Of a stretch of DNA of 64,000 nucleotides, positions 8,591 through 18,663 are shown in pieces. Each line of letters begins with the position of its first letter. Position 1 is the stretch's first letter. The position numbers were made by a program, and so were the translations under genes. Origin of the DNA: Enterobacter oligotrophicus (GTDB lineage: Bacteria; Pseudomonadota; Gammaproteobacteria; Enterobacterales; Enterobacteriaceae); NCBI RefSeq assembly GCF_009176645.1, contig NZ_AP019007.1:868001-932000 (forward strand), in the 5' to 3' direction. The notes beneath the pieces were generated by a model. The model made no database searches. It was not told the DNA's origin and saw only the letters and a program-made list of their open reading frames with translations.

Positions 8591-10624
8591 ATGACTCAAG
8601 TCGCGAAGAAAATTCTGGTAACGTGCGCCCTGCCGTACGCCAACGGCTCAATCCACCTCGGCCACATGCTGGAGCATATCCAGGCTGATGTCTGGGTCCG
8701 TTACCAGCGAATGCGCGGCCACGAGGTTAACTTCATCTGCGCCGATGATGCCCACGGCACGCCGATCATGCTGAAAGCACAGCAACTGGGGATTTCCCCG
8801 GAGCAGATGATTGCCGAAATGAGTCAGGAGCATCAGACCGATTTTGCTGGCTTTGACATCAGCTATGACAACTATCACTCCACACACAGCGACGAAAACC
8901 GCGAGCTGTCGGAGCTGATCTACACCCGTCTGAAAGAGAACGGTTTTATCAAAAACCGTACCATTTCTCAGCTGTACGATCCGGAAAAAGGCATGTTCCT
9001 GCCGGACCGTTTCGTCAAAGGCACCTGTCCGAAATGTAAATCCCCGGACCAGTACGGCGATAACTGCGAAGTGTGCGGCGCGACCTACAGCCCGACCGAG
9101 CTTATCGAGCCGAAATCCGTGGTCTCCGGCGCGACGCCTGTGATGCGTGACTCCGAGCACTTCTTCTTCGACCTGCCGTCGTTTAGCGAAATGCTGCAGG
9201 CGTGGACCCGCAGCGGCGCGCTGCAGGAGCAGGTGGCGAACAAGATGCAGGAGTGGTTCGAATCCGGCCTGCAGCAGTGGGATATCTCCCGCGATGCACC
9301 GTACTTCGGCTTTGAAATCCCGAACGCGCCGGGCAAATATTTCTACGTCTGGCTGGACGCGCCAATCGGCTACATGGGCTCCTTCAAGAACCTGTGCGAC
9401 AAGCGCGGCGACACCACCAGCTTTGACGCCTACTGGAAGAAAGATTCCGATGCCGAGCTGTACCACTTCATCGGCAAAGACATCGTTTACTTCCACAGCC
9501 TGTTCTGGCCAGCGATGCTGGAAGGCAGCAACTTCCGCAAACCGACTAATCTGTTTGTTCATGGCTATGTGACGGTCAACGGCGCGAAGATGTCCAAATC
9601 TCGCGGCACGTTCATCAAAGCCAGCACCTGGCTGAACCACTTCGACGCCGACAGCCTGCGCTACTACTACACCGCGAAGCTCTCTTCCCGCATCGACGAT
9701 ATCGACCTGAACCTGGAAGATTTCGTGCAGCGCGTGAACGCGGACATCGTCAACAAGGTAGTGAACCTGGCGTCCCGTAATGCGGGCTTTATCGCTAAAC
9801 GCTTTGACGGCGTGCTGTCTGCTGAACTGGCCGATCCTGAGCTGTATAAAACCTTCACCGATGCCGCCGCCGCGGTTGGCGAAGCGTGGGAAAGCCGTGA
9901 ATTCGGTAAAGCGATTCGTGAAATCATGGCGCTGGCCGACGTGGCTAACCGCTACGTGGACGAGCAGGCACCGTGGGTTGTCGCGAAACAGGAAGGCCGC
10001 GATGCCGATCTGCAGGCCATCTGCACCATGGGTCTGAACATGTTCCGCGTGCTGATGACCTGGCTGAAGCCGGTTCTGCCACAGCTTGCTGAACGTGCTG
10101 AAGCGTTCCTGAACACCGAACTGACCTGGGACGCAATCCAGCAGCCGCTGCTCAGCCACAAAGTGAACACCTTCAAAGCGCTGTACAACCGCATCGAAAT
10201 GAAGCAGGTTGAAGCGCTGGTGGAAGCCTCTAAGGAAGAAGTGAAGGCTGCTGCGGCACCGGTAACCGGCCCGCTGGCGGACGATCCGATTCAGGAGACC
10301 ATCACCTTTGATGATTTCGCGAAAGTTGACCTGCGCGTGGCGCTGATTGAAAACGCGGAATTCGTGGAAGGCTCTGACAAACTGCTGCGTCTGACGCTGG
10401 ATCTGGGCGGCGAGAAGCGTAACGTCTTCTCTGGCATCCGTTCTGCGTATCCTGATCCGCAGGTGCTGATTGGCCGTCAGACGGTGATGGTTGCCAACCT
10501 GGCACCACGTAAAATGCGCTTCGGCATCTCTGAAGGGATGGTGATGGCCGCAGGCCCTGGCGGGAAAGATATCTTCCTGTTAAGCCCTGACGAAGGCGCG
10601 AAGCCGGGTCAGCAGGTGAAATAA
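8591..10624 (+). CDS. metG: Methionyl-tRNA synthetase
   Basis: A class I aminoacyl-tRNA synthetase that charges both initiator and elongator tRNA-Met. The 677 residues equal the E. coli enzyme. The HIGH-type motif is HLGH at residues 22-25, the zinc knuckle is CPKC...CEVC at about 146-162, and KMSKS lies at about residue 333. The C-terminal EMAP/tRNA-binding domain begins near residue 575 ([11 protein letters not shown]) and mediates dimerisation. I place the start at 8591 (MTQVAKK) to match the family; ATG 8582 three codons earlier is an alternative that uses the same purine-rich leader. A strong terminator follows immediately. Confidence 0.97.
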   Translation: MTQVAKKILVTCALPYANGSIHLGHMLEHIQADVWVRYQRMRGHEVNFICADDAHGTPIMLKAQQLGISPEQMIAEMSQEHQTDFAGFDISYDNYHSTHSDENRELSELIYTRLKENGFIKNRTISQLYDPEKGMFLPDRFVKGTCPKCKSPDQYGDNCEVCGATYSPTELIEPKSVVSGATPVMRDSEHFFFDLPSFSEMLQAWTRSGALQEQVANKMQEWFESGLQQWDISRDAPYFGFEIPNAPGKYFYVWLDAPIGYMGSFKNLCDKRGDTTSFDAYWKKDSDAELYHFIGKDIVYFHSLFWPAMLEGSNFRKPTNLFVHGYVTVNGAKMSKSRGTFIKASTWLNHFDADSLRYYYTAKLSSRIDDIDLNLEDFVQRVNADIVNKVVNLASRNAGFIAKRFDGVLSAELADPELYKTFTDAAAAVGEAWESREFGKAIREIMALADVANRYVDEQAPWVVAKQEGRDADLQAICTMGLNMFRVLMTWLKPVLPQLAERAEAFLNTELTWDAIQQPLLSHKVNTFKALYNRIEMKQVEALVEASKEEVKAAAAPVTGPLADDPIQETITFDDFAKVDLRVALIENAEFVEGSDKLLRLTLDLGGEKRNVFSGIRSAYPDPQVLIGRQTVMVANLAPRKMRFGISEGMVMAAGPGGKDIFLLSPDEGAKPGQQVK

Positions 10625-10625
10625 C

Positions 10626-10658
10626 AAAAAAGCCGGAGATAATCTCCGGCTTTTTTTT
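10626..10658 (+). terminator. Rho-independent terminator of metG
   Basis: Stem AGCCGGAGA/TCTCCGGCT with a three-base loop starts six bases after the metG stop and runs into eight T residues. The A tract on the left makes it able to work on both strands. Confidence 0.93.
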
Positions 10659-10729
10659 GCCCGGCGGCGCTCCGCTTGCACGGGCCTGCGGGTTTTGTAG
10701 GCCGGGTAAGGCGAAGCCACCACCCGGCT
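10659..10729. repeat. REP pair after metG
   Basis: A degenerate REP unit at 10659-10685 and a typical one at 10696-10729 (GTAGGCCGGGTAAGGCGAAG and onward) lie between the convergent metG and yehS genes. Confidence 0.8.
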
Positions 10730-10732
10730 AAA

Positions 10733-11203
10733 TCACGCCTTCGGATGATGCACCCGGTGAGTCAGCCCGCGCAGGAAATTACGCAAAAACTGGTCGCCGC
10801 ACTCGCGGTAGTTTTTGTGGTCCGGCGCGCGCATCATGGCGGTGATTTCCGGCATCGACACGCGGTATTTCTGCTCGGTCATGATCGTCAGGATATCGTC
10901 GGTTTTCAGTGAAAACGCAATCCGCAGCTTTTTCAGTACCGTGTTGTTGTTCACCCGACGCTCCAGCGCCAGCTCCGGCGCAGATTCATCTTTGCCGCGC
11001 TTGTCGTAGATAAGGCCGTTCAGAAAACCAGACAGAATAATGTCCGGGCAGCGAACGAAACCCTCTTCATCTTCTTTGGTCATCCAGGTATCGAAGCTGG
11101 CCGACGTGGCTTCCATATCGGAAAGCGCAAGAATGCGCACCATGTCGTTATTATTTGCTTTCAGGGTGTAGCGCAGGCTACGAAGAATATCATTACTAAT
11201 CAT
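10733..11203 (-). CDS. yehS: DUF1456 family protein YehS
   Basis: A 156-residue cytoplasmic protein built of two similar helical repeats (about residues 1-70 and 80-150), each with an LRxxxKxxxxDMVxI-like element; the second contains LKTDDILTIMTEQKYRVS. The function is unknown in all relatives. The start MISNDIL at 11203 follows AAAGG and matches the E. coli protein; the in-frame upstream ATG lacks a binding site. It lies 47 bases downstream of btsR on the same strand and may be transcribed with btsSR. A REP pair closes its 3' side. Confidence 0.88.
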   Translation of the reverse strand: MISNDILRSLRYTLKANNNDMVRILALSDMEATSASFDTWMTKEDEEGFVRCPDIILSGFLNGLIYDKRGKDESAPELALERRVNNNTVLKKLRIAFSLKTDDILTIMTEQKYRVSMPEITAMMRAPDHKNYRECGDQFLRNFLRGLTHRVHHPKA

Positions 11204-11250
11204 GAGTGCCTTTAACTGTCGATGATGCAATGCCGCGCAGTGTACCAGCT

Positions 11251-11970
11251 TTACAGGCCTATCGCCTCTTTCAAACTCTTCAGATAGCGACGGCTAACGG
11301 GCACGGTTTGCCCGGCACGCAGCACCAGCTCCGCCTGGCCGTTATCTTCCAGACGGATCTCCTTCAGGTGCGCCATATTTACCAGGTACTGTCGGTGGCA
11401 GCGAATCAGCGGCGTGCGGCTCTCCAGCGTGCGCAGCGTCAGCTCTGTAAACCCTTCGTTACCTTCAGCGCTGGTGACATACACCCCGCTCAGACGGCTG
11501 CTGACAAAGGCGACATCATCCATCTGCAGCAGGTAAATTCGGCTATGGCCGGTGCACGGAATAAATTTCAACGGCTGCTGATTGTCCGGAAGCAGCGTCA
11601 TATCCTGCACGGTGCGCTCCTGACGTAAACGGGTGAGCGTTTTTTCCAGACGCTTCTCTTCTATCGGCTTCAGCAGATAATCAAACGCATGTTCTTCAAA
11701 CGCTTTGACGGCATATTCATCAAAGGCCGTCAGAAACACGATGTAAGGGCGGTGCTCAGGATCAAGCATCCCGACCATCTCCAGCCCGCTTATCCGCGGC
11801 ATCTGAATATCCAGGAACAGCACGTCCGGGCGCAGCTTATGAACCGCGCCGATGCCCTCAATGGCGTTTGCGCACTCACCCACAATCTCAATGTCAGGCT
11901 GCTCCTGCAACAGAACGCGCAGGTTTTCCCGTGCTAACGGCTCATCGTCAACAATCAGCACTCTCAACAT
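11251..11970 (-). CDS. btsR: Two-component response regulator BtsR (YehT), LytTR family
   Basis: A 239-residue regulator with an N-terminal receiver domain (acidic pair Asp8-Asp9, phospho-acceptor Asp54, conserved Lys in DYLLKP near residue 100) and a C-terminal LytTR DNA-binding domain (about 135-239). In E. coli, BtsR answers the pyruvate sensor BtsS and activates the pyruvate transporter gene btsT (yjiY), which is not in this window. The ATG at 11968-11970 overlaps the btsS stop by seven bases, a clear sign of co-translation. A 15-residue upstream extension lies inside btsS and is rejected. Confidence 0.95.
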   Translation of the reverse strand: MLRVLIVDDEPLARENLRVLLQEQPDIEIVGECANAIEGIGAVHKLRPDVLFLDIQMPRISGLEMVGMLDPEHRPYIVFLTAFDEYAVKAFEEHAFDYLLKPIEEKRLEKTLTRLRQERTVQDMTLLPDNQQPLKFIPCTGHSRIYLLQMDDVAFVSSRLSGVYVTSAEGNEGFTELTLRTLESRTPLIRCHRQYLVNMAHLKEIRLEDNGQAELVLRAGQTVPVSRRYLKSLKEAIGL

Positions 11971-13649
11971 GCGTTTTCCTCCAGCGGCAGTCGTAGGGTA
12001 ATTCGGGTAAAGCAATCTGGCTCACAGGCGACAGTGATGCCACAGTCGTCACCAAAATGCGCGCGCAGGCGTTTATCCACCAGGCTCATGCCTAACCCAC
12101 CTGAGGCGGATTGTTCATACAGACCGGCGTTATCTTCAATATCCAGCACCAGATGGTGGTTAAACCGGCTGGCAGAAATGGTGATCTCCCCCATTCCCAA
12201 CAGTTGCGACGTGCCGTGCTTGATGGCGTTTTCCACGATGGGCTGCAACGTAAAGGCCGGAAGATGCTGGTACGCCAGTTCATCGGGAACGGAGAGCGAC
12301 ACCTGCAGGCGCGACTGAAAACGCGCTTTCTCAATCTGCAGATAGGCATTTACATGTTCTATCTCATCGGCCAGCGTAACAATTTCCGACGGGCGCTTGA
12401 GGTTCTTGCGGAAAAAGGTCGACAGGAACTGCACCAGCTGTGCCGCCTGATCGCTGTCGCGGCGAATCACCGCTTTGAGCGTATTGAGGGCGTTAAACAG
12501 GAAGTGCGGATTCACCTGAGCATGCAGGAGTTTAATTTCCGACTGCGTCAGCAATGCCTTCTGCCGTTCATACTGCCCCGCCAGAATTTGTGCGGAAAGC
12601 AGCTGCGCAATCCCCTCCCCCAGCGTGCGGTTGATGGAGCTGAACAGTCGGTTTTTTGCCTCATAGAGTTTGATCGTGCCCATCACCCGCTGATTTTCAC
12701 CGCGCAGTGGGATCACGAGCGTCGAGCCGAGTTTGCACTGCGGATGGAGCGAACAGCGATACGGCACTTCGTTACCGTCGGCATAGACCACTTCCCCGGT
12801 TTCAATGGCGCGCAGAGTATAGGCAGAAGAGATCGGTTTACCCGGCAGGTGGTGATCGTCCCCGGTGCCGGTAAACGCCAGCAGCCGCTCACGATCCGTT
12901 ATTGCCACCGCACCGATATCCAGTTCTTTATAAAGTACCAGCGCCACTTTCATGCTGTTCTCTTCGTTAAAGCCCTGACGCAGTATCCCTTCCGTCGATG
13001 CGGCAACTTTTAAGGCGGTGGCGGAAAATGCCGACGTGTATTTCTCAAACATCGCGCGCTTATCGAGCAAAATACGCATAAAGAGGGCCGCGCCCACGGT
13101 GTTTGTCACCATCATTGGAGCGGCAATACTGCTGACCAGGTGGAGCGCATCGTCAAACGGCCGGGCAATCAGCAGAATGATCGCCATCTGCGCCATTTCT
13201 GCCACAAAGGTAATAGCCCCTGCGGTTATCGGGCTGAAGACTTTATCCGGCCGTCCACGTTTGATCATGTAGCTGTGGACCAGGCCCCCCAGCAGCCCTT
13301 CGACGATCGTTGAGATCATGCAGCTTAGCGCCGTCATCCCGCCCATCGAATAGCGATGCAGGCCGCCGGTTAACCCGACAAGCCCTCCCACGACGGGGCC
13401 GCCGAGCAACCCGCCCATCACTGCGCCAATGGCGCGCGTATTGGCAATAGAATCTTCAATGTGAAGACCAAACCAGGTCCCCATGATGCAGAATATGGAA
13501 AAGACAACGTAGCAGAGGAATTTGTGCGGCAGGCGTACGGTGACCTGCATTAGCGGGATAAACAAGCGCGTTTTACTCATCAACCAGGCGATGACCAGAA
13601 ACACACACATCTGCTGAAGCAACAGCAGTACCAGATTAAACTCGTACAT
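11964..13649 (-). CDS. btsS: Sensor histidine kinase BtsS (YehU), pyruvate-responsive
   Basis: A 561-residue inner-membrane LytS-type kinase, equal in length to the E. coli protein. Membrane segments of the 5TM-5TMR_LYT type fill about the first 200 residues. A GAF-like domain follows (about 215-350), with the stretch [15 protein letters not shown]. The kinase region has the conserved NPHFLFN box with His382, and a C-terminal ATPase domain. In E. coli it is a high-affinity pyruvate receptor. The start at 13649 matches MYEFNLVLL of relatives. It is divergent from mlrA across a 218-base gap. Confidence 0.95.
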   Translation of the reverse strand: MYEFNLVLLLLQQMCVFLVIAWLMSKTRLFIPLMQVTVRLPHKFLCYVVFSIFCIMGTWFGLHIEDSIANTRAIGAVMGGLLGGPVVGGLVGLTGGLHRYSMGGMTALSCMISTIVEGLLGGLVHSYMIKRGRPDKVFSPITAGAITFVAEMAQMAIILLIARPFDDALHLVSSIAAPMMVTNTVGAALFMRILLDKRAMFEKYTSAFSATALKVAASTEGILRQGFNEENSMKVALVLYKELDIGAVAITDRERLLAFTGTGDDHHLPGKPISSAYTLRAIETGEVVYADGNEVPYRCSLHPQCKLGSTLVIPLRGENQRVMGTIKLYEAKNRLFSSINRTLGEGIAQLLSAQILAGQYERQKALLTQSEIKLLHAQVNPHFLFNALNTLKAVIRRDSDQAAQLVQFLSTFFRKNLKRPSEIVTLADEIEHVNAYLQIEKARFQSRLQVSLSVPDELAYQHLPAFTLQPIVENAIKHGTSQLLGMGEITISASRFNHHLVLDIEDNAGLYEQSASGGLGMSLVDKRLRAHFGDDCGITVACEPDCFTRITLRLPLEENAC

Positions 13650-13867
13650 ACTCACAAACCGCACACTCTAAAAACGCGTAACATACACTGAAGGAGCTTA
13701 ACTTTCTTTGAAGCAGCCCATAAAAGGTATAAATCGTGTCCGTCATCACACCTTTTGCTGAACATAACGTATGCTTCGCATTATTTGTTCAAAAAACGGA
13801 CAATTCTTCCTGGTTCGGCAAAGTGGGTCTACAGTTAAGCTGGGGACGCGCAAGCCAGGGGGCGAAT

Positions 13868-14608
13868 ATGGCGCTGTACACGATAGGTGAAGTGGCACTC
13901 CTTTGTGATATCAATCCCGTTACGCTACGGGCGTGGCAGCGACGGTATGGTCTACTCAAACCGCAGAGAACGGACGGCGGCCACCGTCTTTTCAATGATG
14001 CGGATATCGATCGAATCCGTGAGATCAAAAGCTGGATTGACAACGGCGTTCAGGTCGGCAAAGTGAAATCGCTGCTCAGCCAGGATGACCCTGACACACA
14101 ACATCTCTGGCGCGAACAGCAGGAAACCCTCCTGCGCCTCCTGCAGGCCGGTAACCTGCAGCGCCTGCGTGGGTGGATCAAAGAGCAAGGGCGAGACTAT
14201 CCGGCGCAAACCTTGATCACGCATCTTTTTATCCCGCTACGTCGCCGTCTGCAGTGTCAGCAGTCCACCTTGCAGGCGCTGCTCAGCATGCTCGACGGCG
14301 TGCTCATTAACTATATTTCCGTCTGTCTTGCTTCAGCGAGAAACAAGAGCGGCAAAGATGCGCTGGTTGTCGGCTGGAACGTTCATGACACCACGCGTCT
14401 GTGGCTTGAAGCCTGGATCGCCACCCAGCGCGGCTGGCGCGTGGACGTTCTGGCGCACTCTCTCGCCCAGCTACGGCCTGAGTTGTTTGACGGACAAACG
14501 CTGCTGGTCTGGTGTGGTGAAGTCCCGTCCGCCTCGCAGCAACAGTTGCTGACGGAGTGGCGTGAGCATGGTTATCCAGTTTATCCGCTTGGCCCAAATG
14601 AACCGTAA
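13868..14608 (+). CDS. mlrA: MerR-like transcriptional regulator MlrA
   Basis: A 246-residue regulator. The N-terminal MerR helix-turn-helix (ALYTIGEVALLCDINPVTLR to about residue 70) is almost unchanged from E. coli MlrA, while the C-terminal half resembles a cobalamin-binding-type fold without the usual DxHxxG motif. MlrA activates csgD, and so curli and matrix production, downstream of RpoS and cyclic-di-GMP. AGGGGGCG just before 13868 fits this start; the longer frame from 13736 adds a 44-residue head not found in relatives. It sits between btsS and yohO as in E. coli. Confidence 0.94.
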   Translation: MALYTIGEVALLCDINPVTLRAWQRRYGLLKPQRTDGGHRLFNDADIDRIREIKSWIDNGVQVGKVKSLLSQDDPDTQHLWREQQETLLRLLQAGNLQRLRGWIKEQGRDYPAQTLITHLFIPLRRRLQCQQSTLQALLSMLDGVLINYISVCLASARNKSGKDALVVGWNVHDTTRLWLEAWIATQRGWRVDVLAHSLAQLRPELFDGQTLLVWCGEVPSASQQQLLTEWREHGYPVYPLGPNEP

Positions 14609-14677
14609 CGGCATTTAATGGTTCATTAACAGCTGCGCTTCACCGTATAATTGTTCCGTTAACAACAGGAGCACATG

Positions 14678-14791
14678 ATGAAGGCAACGAAACTGGCCGT
14701 AATTACCCTTTTTGTTCTGATGGCCGTCAGCGGTATCGGCGGCGTGATGCTGGCAGGTTACTCGTTTATTGTTCGTGGCGGTGTCGGCTGA
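14678..14791 (+). CDS. yohO: Small membrane protein YohO
   Basis: A 37-residue single-span membrane protein beginning [15 protein letters not shown] and containing [15 protein letters not shown], very close to the 35-residue E. coli YohO. The function is unknown. AGGAG at 14667-14671 is six bases before the ATG at 14678; an adjacent ATG at 14675 is too close to it. Its last 26 bases overlap the 3' end of yehW on the other strand, so the two genes are convergent and interlocked. Confidence 0.88.
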   Translation: MKATKLAVITLFVLMAVSGIGGVMLAGYSFIVRGGVG

Positions 14792-15503
14792 GGTACACAG
14801 CCAGGCGCTCAAACAGGCGATCGACAACAATCGCCGCCAGCGCAACCAGTATCGCCCCCTGTACAATGTAAGCCGTATTAAACCCGCTTAAGCCGATAAT
14901 AATTGGCGTTCCCAGCGTGTTTGCTCCCACCGTTGAGGCAATGGTCGCCGTCCCGATGTTAATGATCACCGAGGTACGGACCCCGGCCAGGATAACGGGC
15001 GCAGCCAGAGGCAGCTCAACTTTACGCAGCCGCTGCCAGGCGCTCATTCCCATGCCTTCTGCCACGCTCAATACCGATGCAGGAACAGCCGCAATCCCGG
15101 CCAGCGTGCCCTGAAGAATGGGCAGGACGCCGTACAAAATCAGCGCAATAATGGCGGGCTCCTGACCAAAGCCAATCACCGGAACGGCAATCGCCAGCAC
15201 CGCTACCGGTGGAAATGTCTGGCCGATCGCCGCAATGGTCTCCACCAGCGGTCGAAACTCACGGCCTGAAGGACGCGTCACCGCAATCCCCGCCCCGACA
15301 CCCAGCGCAATGGCAATAACGCTTGAGAGCGCCACCAGCCAGAAGTGTGCCAGCGTGAGATTAATAAAACTCTCCTGCTGGTAGACCGGACGCGGCAGGC
15401 CAGGAAAAAGCGAGCTAAACAGCGCCGCACTGTGTGGCATCAGGAAAAGTAAGGCGATAAAAACGCCAGCCAGCCAGAGTAACGGATCACGCACCCACTT
15501 CAC
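14766..15503 (-). CDS. yehW: Osmoprotectant-type ABC transporter permease YehW
   Basis: A 245-residue BPD-type inner-membrane permease of about six spans with the EAA-like loop [22 protein letters not shown]. It is the last gene of the osmF-yehY-yehX-yehW operon. The start is GTG 15501-15503, chosen because GGAGGTG stands at the right distance and the sequence MKWVRDPLL matches relatives; it overlaps yehX by 17 bases. E. coli OsmF-YehYXW is a low-affinity glycine betaine importer whose physiological substrate is debated. The 3' end overlaps yohO. Confidence 0.92.
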   Translation of the reverse strand: MKWVRDPLLWLAGVFIALLFLMPHSAALFSSLFPGLPRPVYQQESFINLTLAHFWLVALSSVIAIALGVGAGIAVTRPSGREFRPLVETIAAIGQTFPPVAVLAIAVPVIGFGQEPAIIALILYGVLPILQGTLAGIAAVPASVLSVAEGMGMSAWQRLRKVELPLAAPVILAGVRTSVIINIGTATIASTVGANTLGTPIIIGLSGFNTAYIVQGAILVALAAIVVDRLFERLAVYLSRHRHEQ

Positions 15504-16437
15504 GCGTCACCTCCCCGGCAAGCAAATCACGAAAATGTAGCGTACCGCATGGCGTGCCCTGCTCGTCAGAAACAGGCAATTCCTCGCATTGATGCGCAAC
15601 AAACGCCGACAGCGCATCGCGCAAGCTCATCTGCTCCCGTAGTGGTTCGCCACTCACCTGAGAACCCTGTCGACGCATATAATCGCCCACGGTGCGCAGA
15701 GAAAGCAGCCTGACGCCCAGCTCGCTGTGACCAAAAAACTCGCGCACAAAATCGTTCGCCGGATGGGTGAGTAGCTCAAGCGGCGTTCCCTGCTGGACCA
15801 CTTCGCCGTGATCCATCAGCACCAGATGGTCAGCAAGGCGCAGCGCTTCATCGATATCATGGGTGACCAGAATAATAGTGCGACCCAGAATACGGTGAAT
15901 GCGCGTCATCTCCGTCTGCAACGCACCACGTGTGACCGGGTCCAGCGCGCCAAACGGCTCATCCATCAGCAACACCTGCGGATTAGCAGCCAATGCACGC
16001 GCCACCCCGACCCGCTGCTGCTGCCCGCCAGAAAGCTGGTGCGGGTAGCGATCGCGCAACGCAGGCTCTAACCCCAGCAGCGCCATCAGTTCGTCGATCC
16101 GATCATGAATGTTAGCCTGTGACCATTTTTCCAGTTGCAGCACGGTGGCGATGTTTTGCGCGACCGTCCAGTGTGGAAACAGGCCGATAGACTGGATGGC
16201 ATATCCCATGCGGCGGCGCAGCTCCAGTACCGGCAGGCTACGGATCTCTTCTCCGGCAAAACGAATCAACCCACTGTCGTGCTCCACCAGCCGGTTGATC
16301 ATCTTCAGCGTGGTCGATTTCCCCGAACCGGACGTACCAATCAGCACGGAAAACGCCCCCTCGGCAAAATGCAGGTTCAGGTGGCTCGCCGCCGGGCGGC
16401 CCGCAAAGGTTTTACTCACATCGTGAAATTCAATCAT
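15487..16437 (-). CDS. yehX: Osmoprotectant-type ABC transporter ATPase YehX
   Basis: A 316-residue ABC ATPase: Walker [11 protein letters not shown]-loop QSIGLFPH, signature LSGGQQQR, Walker B VLLMDEPF and switch His in [11 protein letters not shown]-terminal CBS-like region (about 245-310) is typical of OpuCA/ProV relatives and may sense ionic strength. The ATG at 16435-16437 overlaps the 3' end of yehY by eight bases. A longer frame up to 16581 is a tryptophan- and cysteine-rich run inside yehY and is not credible. Confidence 0.94.
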   Translation of the reverse strand: MIEFHDVSKTFAGRPAASHLNLHFAEGAFSVLIGTSGSGKSTTLKMINRLVEHDSGLIRFAGEEIRSLPVLELRRRMGYAIQSIGLFPHWTVAQNIATVLQLEKWSQANIHDRIDELMALLGLEPALRDRYPHQLSGGQQQRVGVARALAANPQVLLMDEPFGALDPVTRGALQTEMTRIHRILGRTIILVTHDIDEALRLADHLVLMDHGEVVQQGTPLELLTHPANDFVREFFGHSELGVRLLSLRTVGDYMRRQGSQVSGEPLREQMSLRDALSAFVAHQCEELPVSDEQGTPCGTLHFRDLLAGEVTREVGA

Positions 16438-17587
16438 TGGCTCTCCCTCTGAGCAACGCGAGCCATAAGGCAAACAGCGCATCAAGCACCACCGCCAGCG
16501 CGATGGTGGGCACCACGCCCAATAACACCAGATCCAGCGCACTGCTGAGCAATCCCTGGAATACCAGCGCACCAAAGCCACCTGCGCCGATCAACGCCGC
16601 GATCACCGCCATCCCCACGGTTTGCACCGTCACCACTCGCAGGCTACGCAAGAGTAACGGCAGCGCAAGCGGAAGCTGAATTTTCCAGAAACACTGCCGC
16701 GCGCTCATTCCCATCGCCTGGGCGCTTTCCAGCACATCCGGCGCAACCTGGCTTAAGCCTGCCACCACGCCGCGCACCAGCGGTAACAATGCATACAGCA
16801 CCAGGGCGATCAGCGCAGGCGTTAACCCGGTCCCGGCAATGCCAATCGTTCCCAGCGCAGGAAACGATTTCACCAGCCCTGCCAGTGGTGCAATCAGCAG
16901 GCCGAACAGCGCAACGGAAGGAATGGTCTGAATGATATTGAGAACCGTAAAGACGCCATCCTGACGGGCAGGATGGCGATAGCACCACATGCCCAGCGGT
17001 ACGCCCAGCAACAGCGCGGGGAAAAGCGTACCGAAGAGGATCGTCAGATGCTGTACCAGCGCACCGTCAAACACATCCTGGCGGTTGGCGTACTCTTTTA
17101 ACAGCGAGAGATTATTCAGCTCACCGCTAAACAGCAGCACTAACGGGATACACCAGATTTGTGCGTTCAATAACCAACGCCAGACCGACCCCATCATCAG
17201 GCGGCGGATCGCATCGCTACAGGCCAGCAGACACAGCGCCAGCCAGAGCCACAGGCCGCTGCCTACAGAGGTACGCGCAAGCGGGCTTTCGACAGACGTC
17301 ATATGCGTCGCCGCCTGCCCTGCGCTCCAGAACAGCGCAATAAAGAGCACTTCGCAGAGCAGAAGCGTCAGCCATTGCGCCGCGCGCGTTGACGAGAACG
17401 ATAAGGCGACCACAACAGCGAGCGTTACGCCCAACGGCACCGGCATAAACGACCAGATCTGCCAGAGCGCGCGTCCTTCGCCCGACATCAGGCGATTAGG
17501 CGCGACATTCACAAACGGTAGCGCAACCGCTGCAATGGCCACGCAGGCCAACAGCAGCAGTACGCGGTTATGACATTTTATTGGCAC
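16430..17587 (-). CDS. yehY: Osmoprotectant-type ABC transporter permease YehY
   Basis: A 385-residue permease. It has extra N-terminal membrane segments (about residues 1-150) before the standard BPD permease core, whose EAA loop reads [22 protein letters not shown]. The core is paralogous to yehW, and the two should pair in the membrane around a YehX dimer. The start is GTG 17585-17587 preceded by AGGACAGGG, 12 bases after the osmF stop. The length equals that of E. coli YehY. Confidence 0.92.
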   Translation of the reverse strand: MPIKCHNRVLLLLACVAIAAVALPFVNVAPNRLMSGEGRALWQIWSFMPVPLGVTLAVVVALSFSSTRAAQWLTLLLCEVLFIALFWSAGQAATHMTSVESPLARTSVGSGLWLWLALCLLACSDAIRRLMMGSVWRWLLNAQIWCIPLVLLFSGELNNLSLLKEYANRQDVFDGALVQHLTILFGTLFPALLLGVPLGMWCYRHPARQDGVFTVLNIIQTIPSVALFGLLIAPLAGLVKSFPALGTIGIAGTGLTPALIALVLYALLPLVRGVVAGLSQVAPDVLESAQAMGMSARQCFWKIQLPLALPLLLRSLRVVTVQTVGMAVIAALIGAGGFGALVFQGLLSSALDLVLLGVVPTIALAVVLDALFALWLALLRGRAND

Positions 17588-17599
17588 AGCCCTGTCCTG

Positions 17600-18517
17600 T
17601 TACTTCACAAGCCCTTGTTGTTTCAGGAAGTCGGCCGCCACTTTTTTGGCATCCAGTCCCTCAACGGCAATGCTGGCATTCAGCTGTTGCAGCGTTTTCT
17701 CATCCAGCTTTTCAAAAACCGGTTTGAGCCATTCAGCAATATCCGGGTACGCTTTCAGCACCGCTTCGCGCACCACTGGCGTTGGGGCATAAATCGGCTG
17801 AACGCCTTTCGGATCGGTTAACGTCTGCAGACCCAACGCCGCCACCGGGCCATCAGTACCGTAGGCCATCGCCGCATTGACACCGGAGGTTTGCTGTGCC
17901 GCCGCTTTGATGGTCACCGCGGTATCACCACCTGCCAGAGAGAGCAACTGTGCCTGGTCGAGTTTGAAATCGTAGGCTTTTTCAAACGCGGGCAGCGCGT
18001 CAGGACGTTCGATAAACTCAGCGGACGCCGCAAGTTTGAACTCACCTTTCTCTTTGATGTAGCGGCTGAGATCCTCAAGCGAGGTCAGCTTACCTTTTTC
18101 GGCAACGTCCTTGCGCACCGCAATGGTCCAGGTATTGTTGGCAGGCGCTGGCGTCAGCCAGACCAGCTTGTTCTGCTCAGCATCCAGCTTTTTGACTTTC
18201 TCATATCCTGCTTTGGCATTTTTCCACGCCGGATCGTTTTCATCTTTGAAGAAGAAGGCCCCGTTACCGGTATATTCCGGATAGATATCCAGCTCGCCGG
18301 AGGTAATCGCCCCACGCACGACCGGCGTGGTGCCAAGCTGAACTTTATTGACCGTTTTCACGCCGTGACTTTCGAGCACCTGCAAAATGATATTGCCGAG
18401 TAATGCCCCCTCGGTATCAATTTTAGACCCTACTTTCACCGGCTCTGCCGCCTGCAAAGGCAAGCTCAGCGCCGCCAGTAACGCCGCAGAACCTAAAATC
18501 CCCTTTTTAATCGTCAT
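17600..18517 (-). CDS. osmF: Periplasmic osmoprotectant-binding protein OsmF (YehZ)
   Basis: A 305-residue substrate-binding protein of the OpuAC/ProX type with a signal peptide cleaved after LQAA (about residue 23-24). The mature part begins EPVKVGSKIDTEGALLGNI; the ligand region includes YPEYTGNGAFFF. It delivers its ligand to the YehY-YehW permease. It heads the operon, and a putative RpoS-type -10 element lies 48 bases upstream, in line with the known RpoS and osmotic induction of the E. coli operon. Confidence 0.94.
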   Translation of the reverse strand: MTIKKGILGSAALLAALSLPLQAAEPVKVGSKIDTEGALLGNIILQVLESHGVKTVNKVQLGTTPVVRGAITSGELDIYPEYTGNGAFFFKDENDPAWKNAKAGYEKVKKLDAEQNKLVWLTPAPANNTWTIAVRKDVAEKGKLTSLEDLSRYIKEKGEFKLAASAEFIERPDALPAFEKAYDFKLDQAQLLSLAGGDTAVTIKAAAQQTSGVNAAMAYGTDGPVAALGLQTLTDPKGVQPIYAPTPVVREAVLKAYPDIAEWLKPVFEKLDEKTLQQLNASIAVEGLDAKKVAADFLKQQGLVK

Positions 18518-18564
18518 TCCGCTGTCCTCGTTTTTTTGTCGCCTTTTTCAGAGGCTTGAGAGAA

Positions 18565-18572
18565 AAGCGTAG
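18565..18572 (-). promoter_or_regulatory. Putative RpoS-type -10 element of osmF operon
   Basis: On the minus strand the bases read CTACGCTT, close to the extended -10 preferred by sigma S (CTATACTT). It is placed correctly before osmF. The call rests on sequence likeness and on the known RpoS dependence of the E. coli operon. Confidence 0.5.
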
Positions 18573-18625
18573 CTTAAAACGGCGGATTTAACCGTCAAAA
18601 TGCCTTTTTAGCATAAGATAAGACA

Positions 18626-18648
18626 CATCCCCCGGCTGGCGGGGGATG
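18626..18648 (-). terminator. Hairpin after bglX
   Basis: CATCCCCC and GGGGGATG form an eight-base perfect stem with a seven-base loop, 16 bases downstream of the bglX stop. There is no T run directly after it on the minus strand, so it may protect the 3' end rather than terminate alone. Confidence 0.55.
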
Positions 18649-18663
18649 GAGTGGAAGGAAAGG

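Noticed and set aside
8648..10159. 503-codon frame antisense to metG
   Set aside because: It lies wholly inside metG on the other strand, has no ribosome site or family likeness, and is explained by the codon bias of a conserved gene.
12111..13013. 300-codon frame antisense to btsS
   Set aside because: It lies within btsS, with no start signal or recognisable domain.
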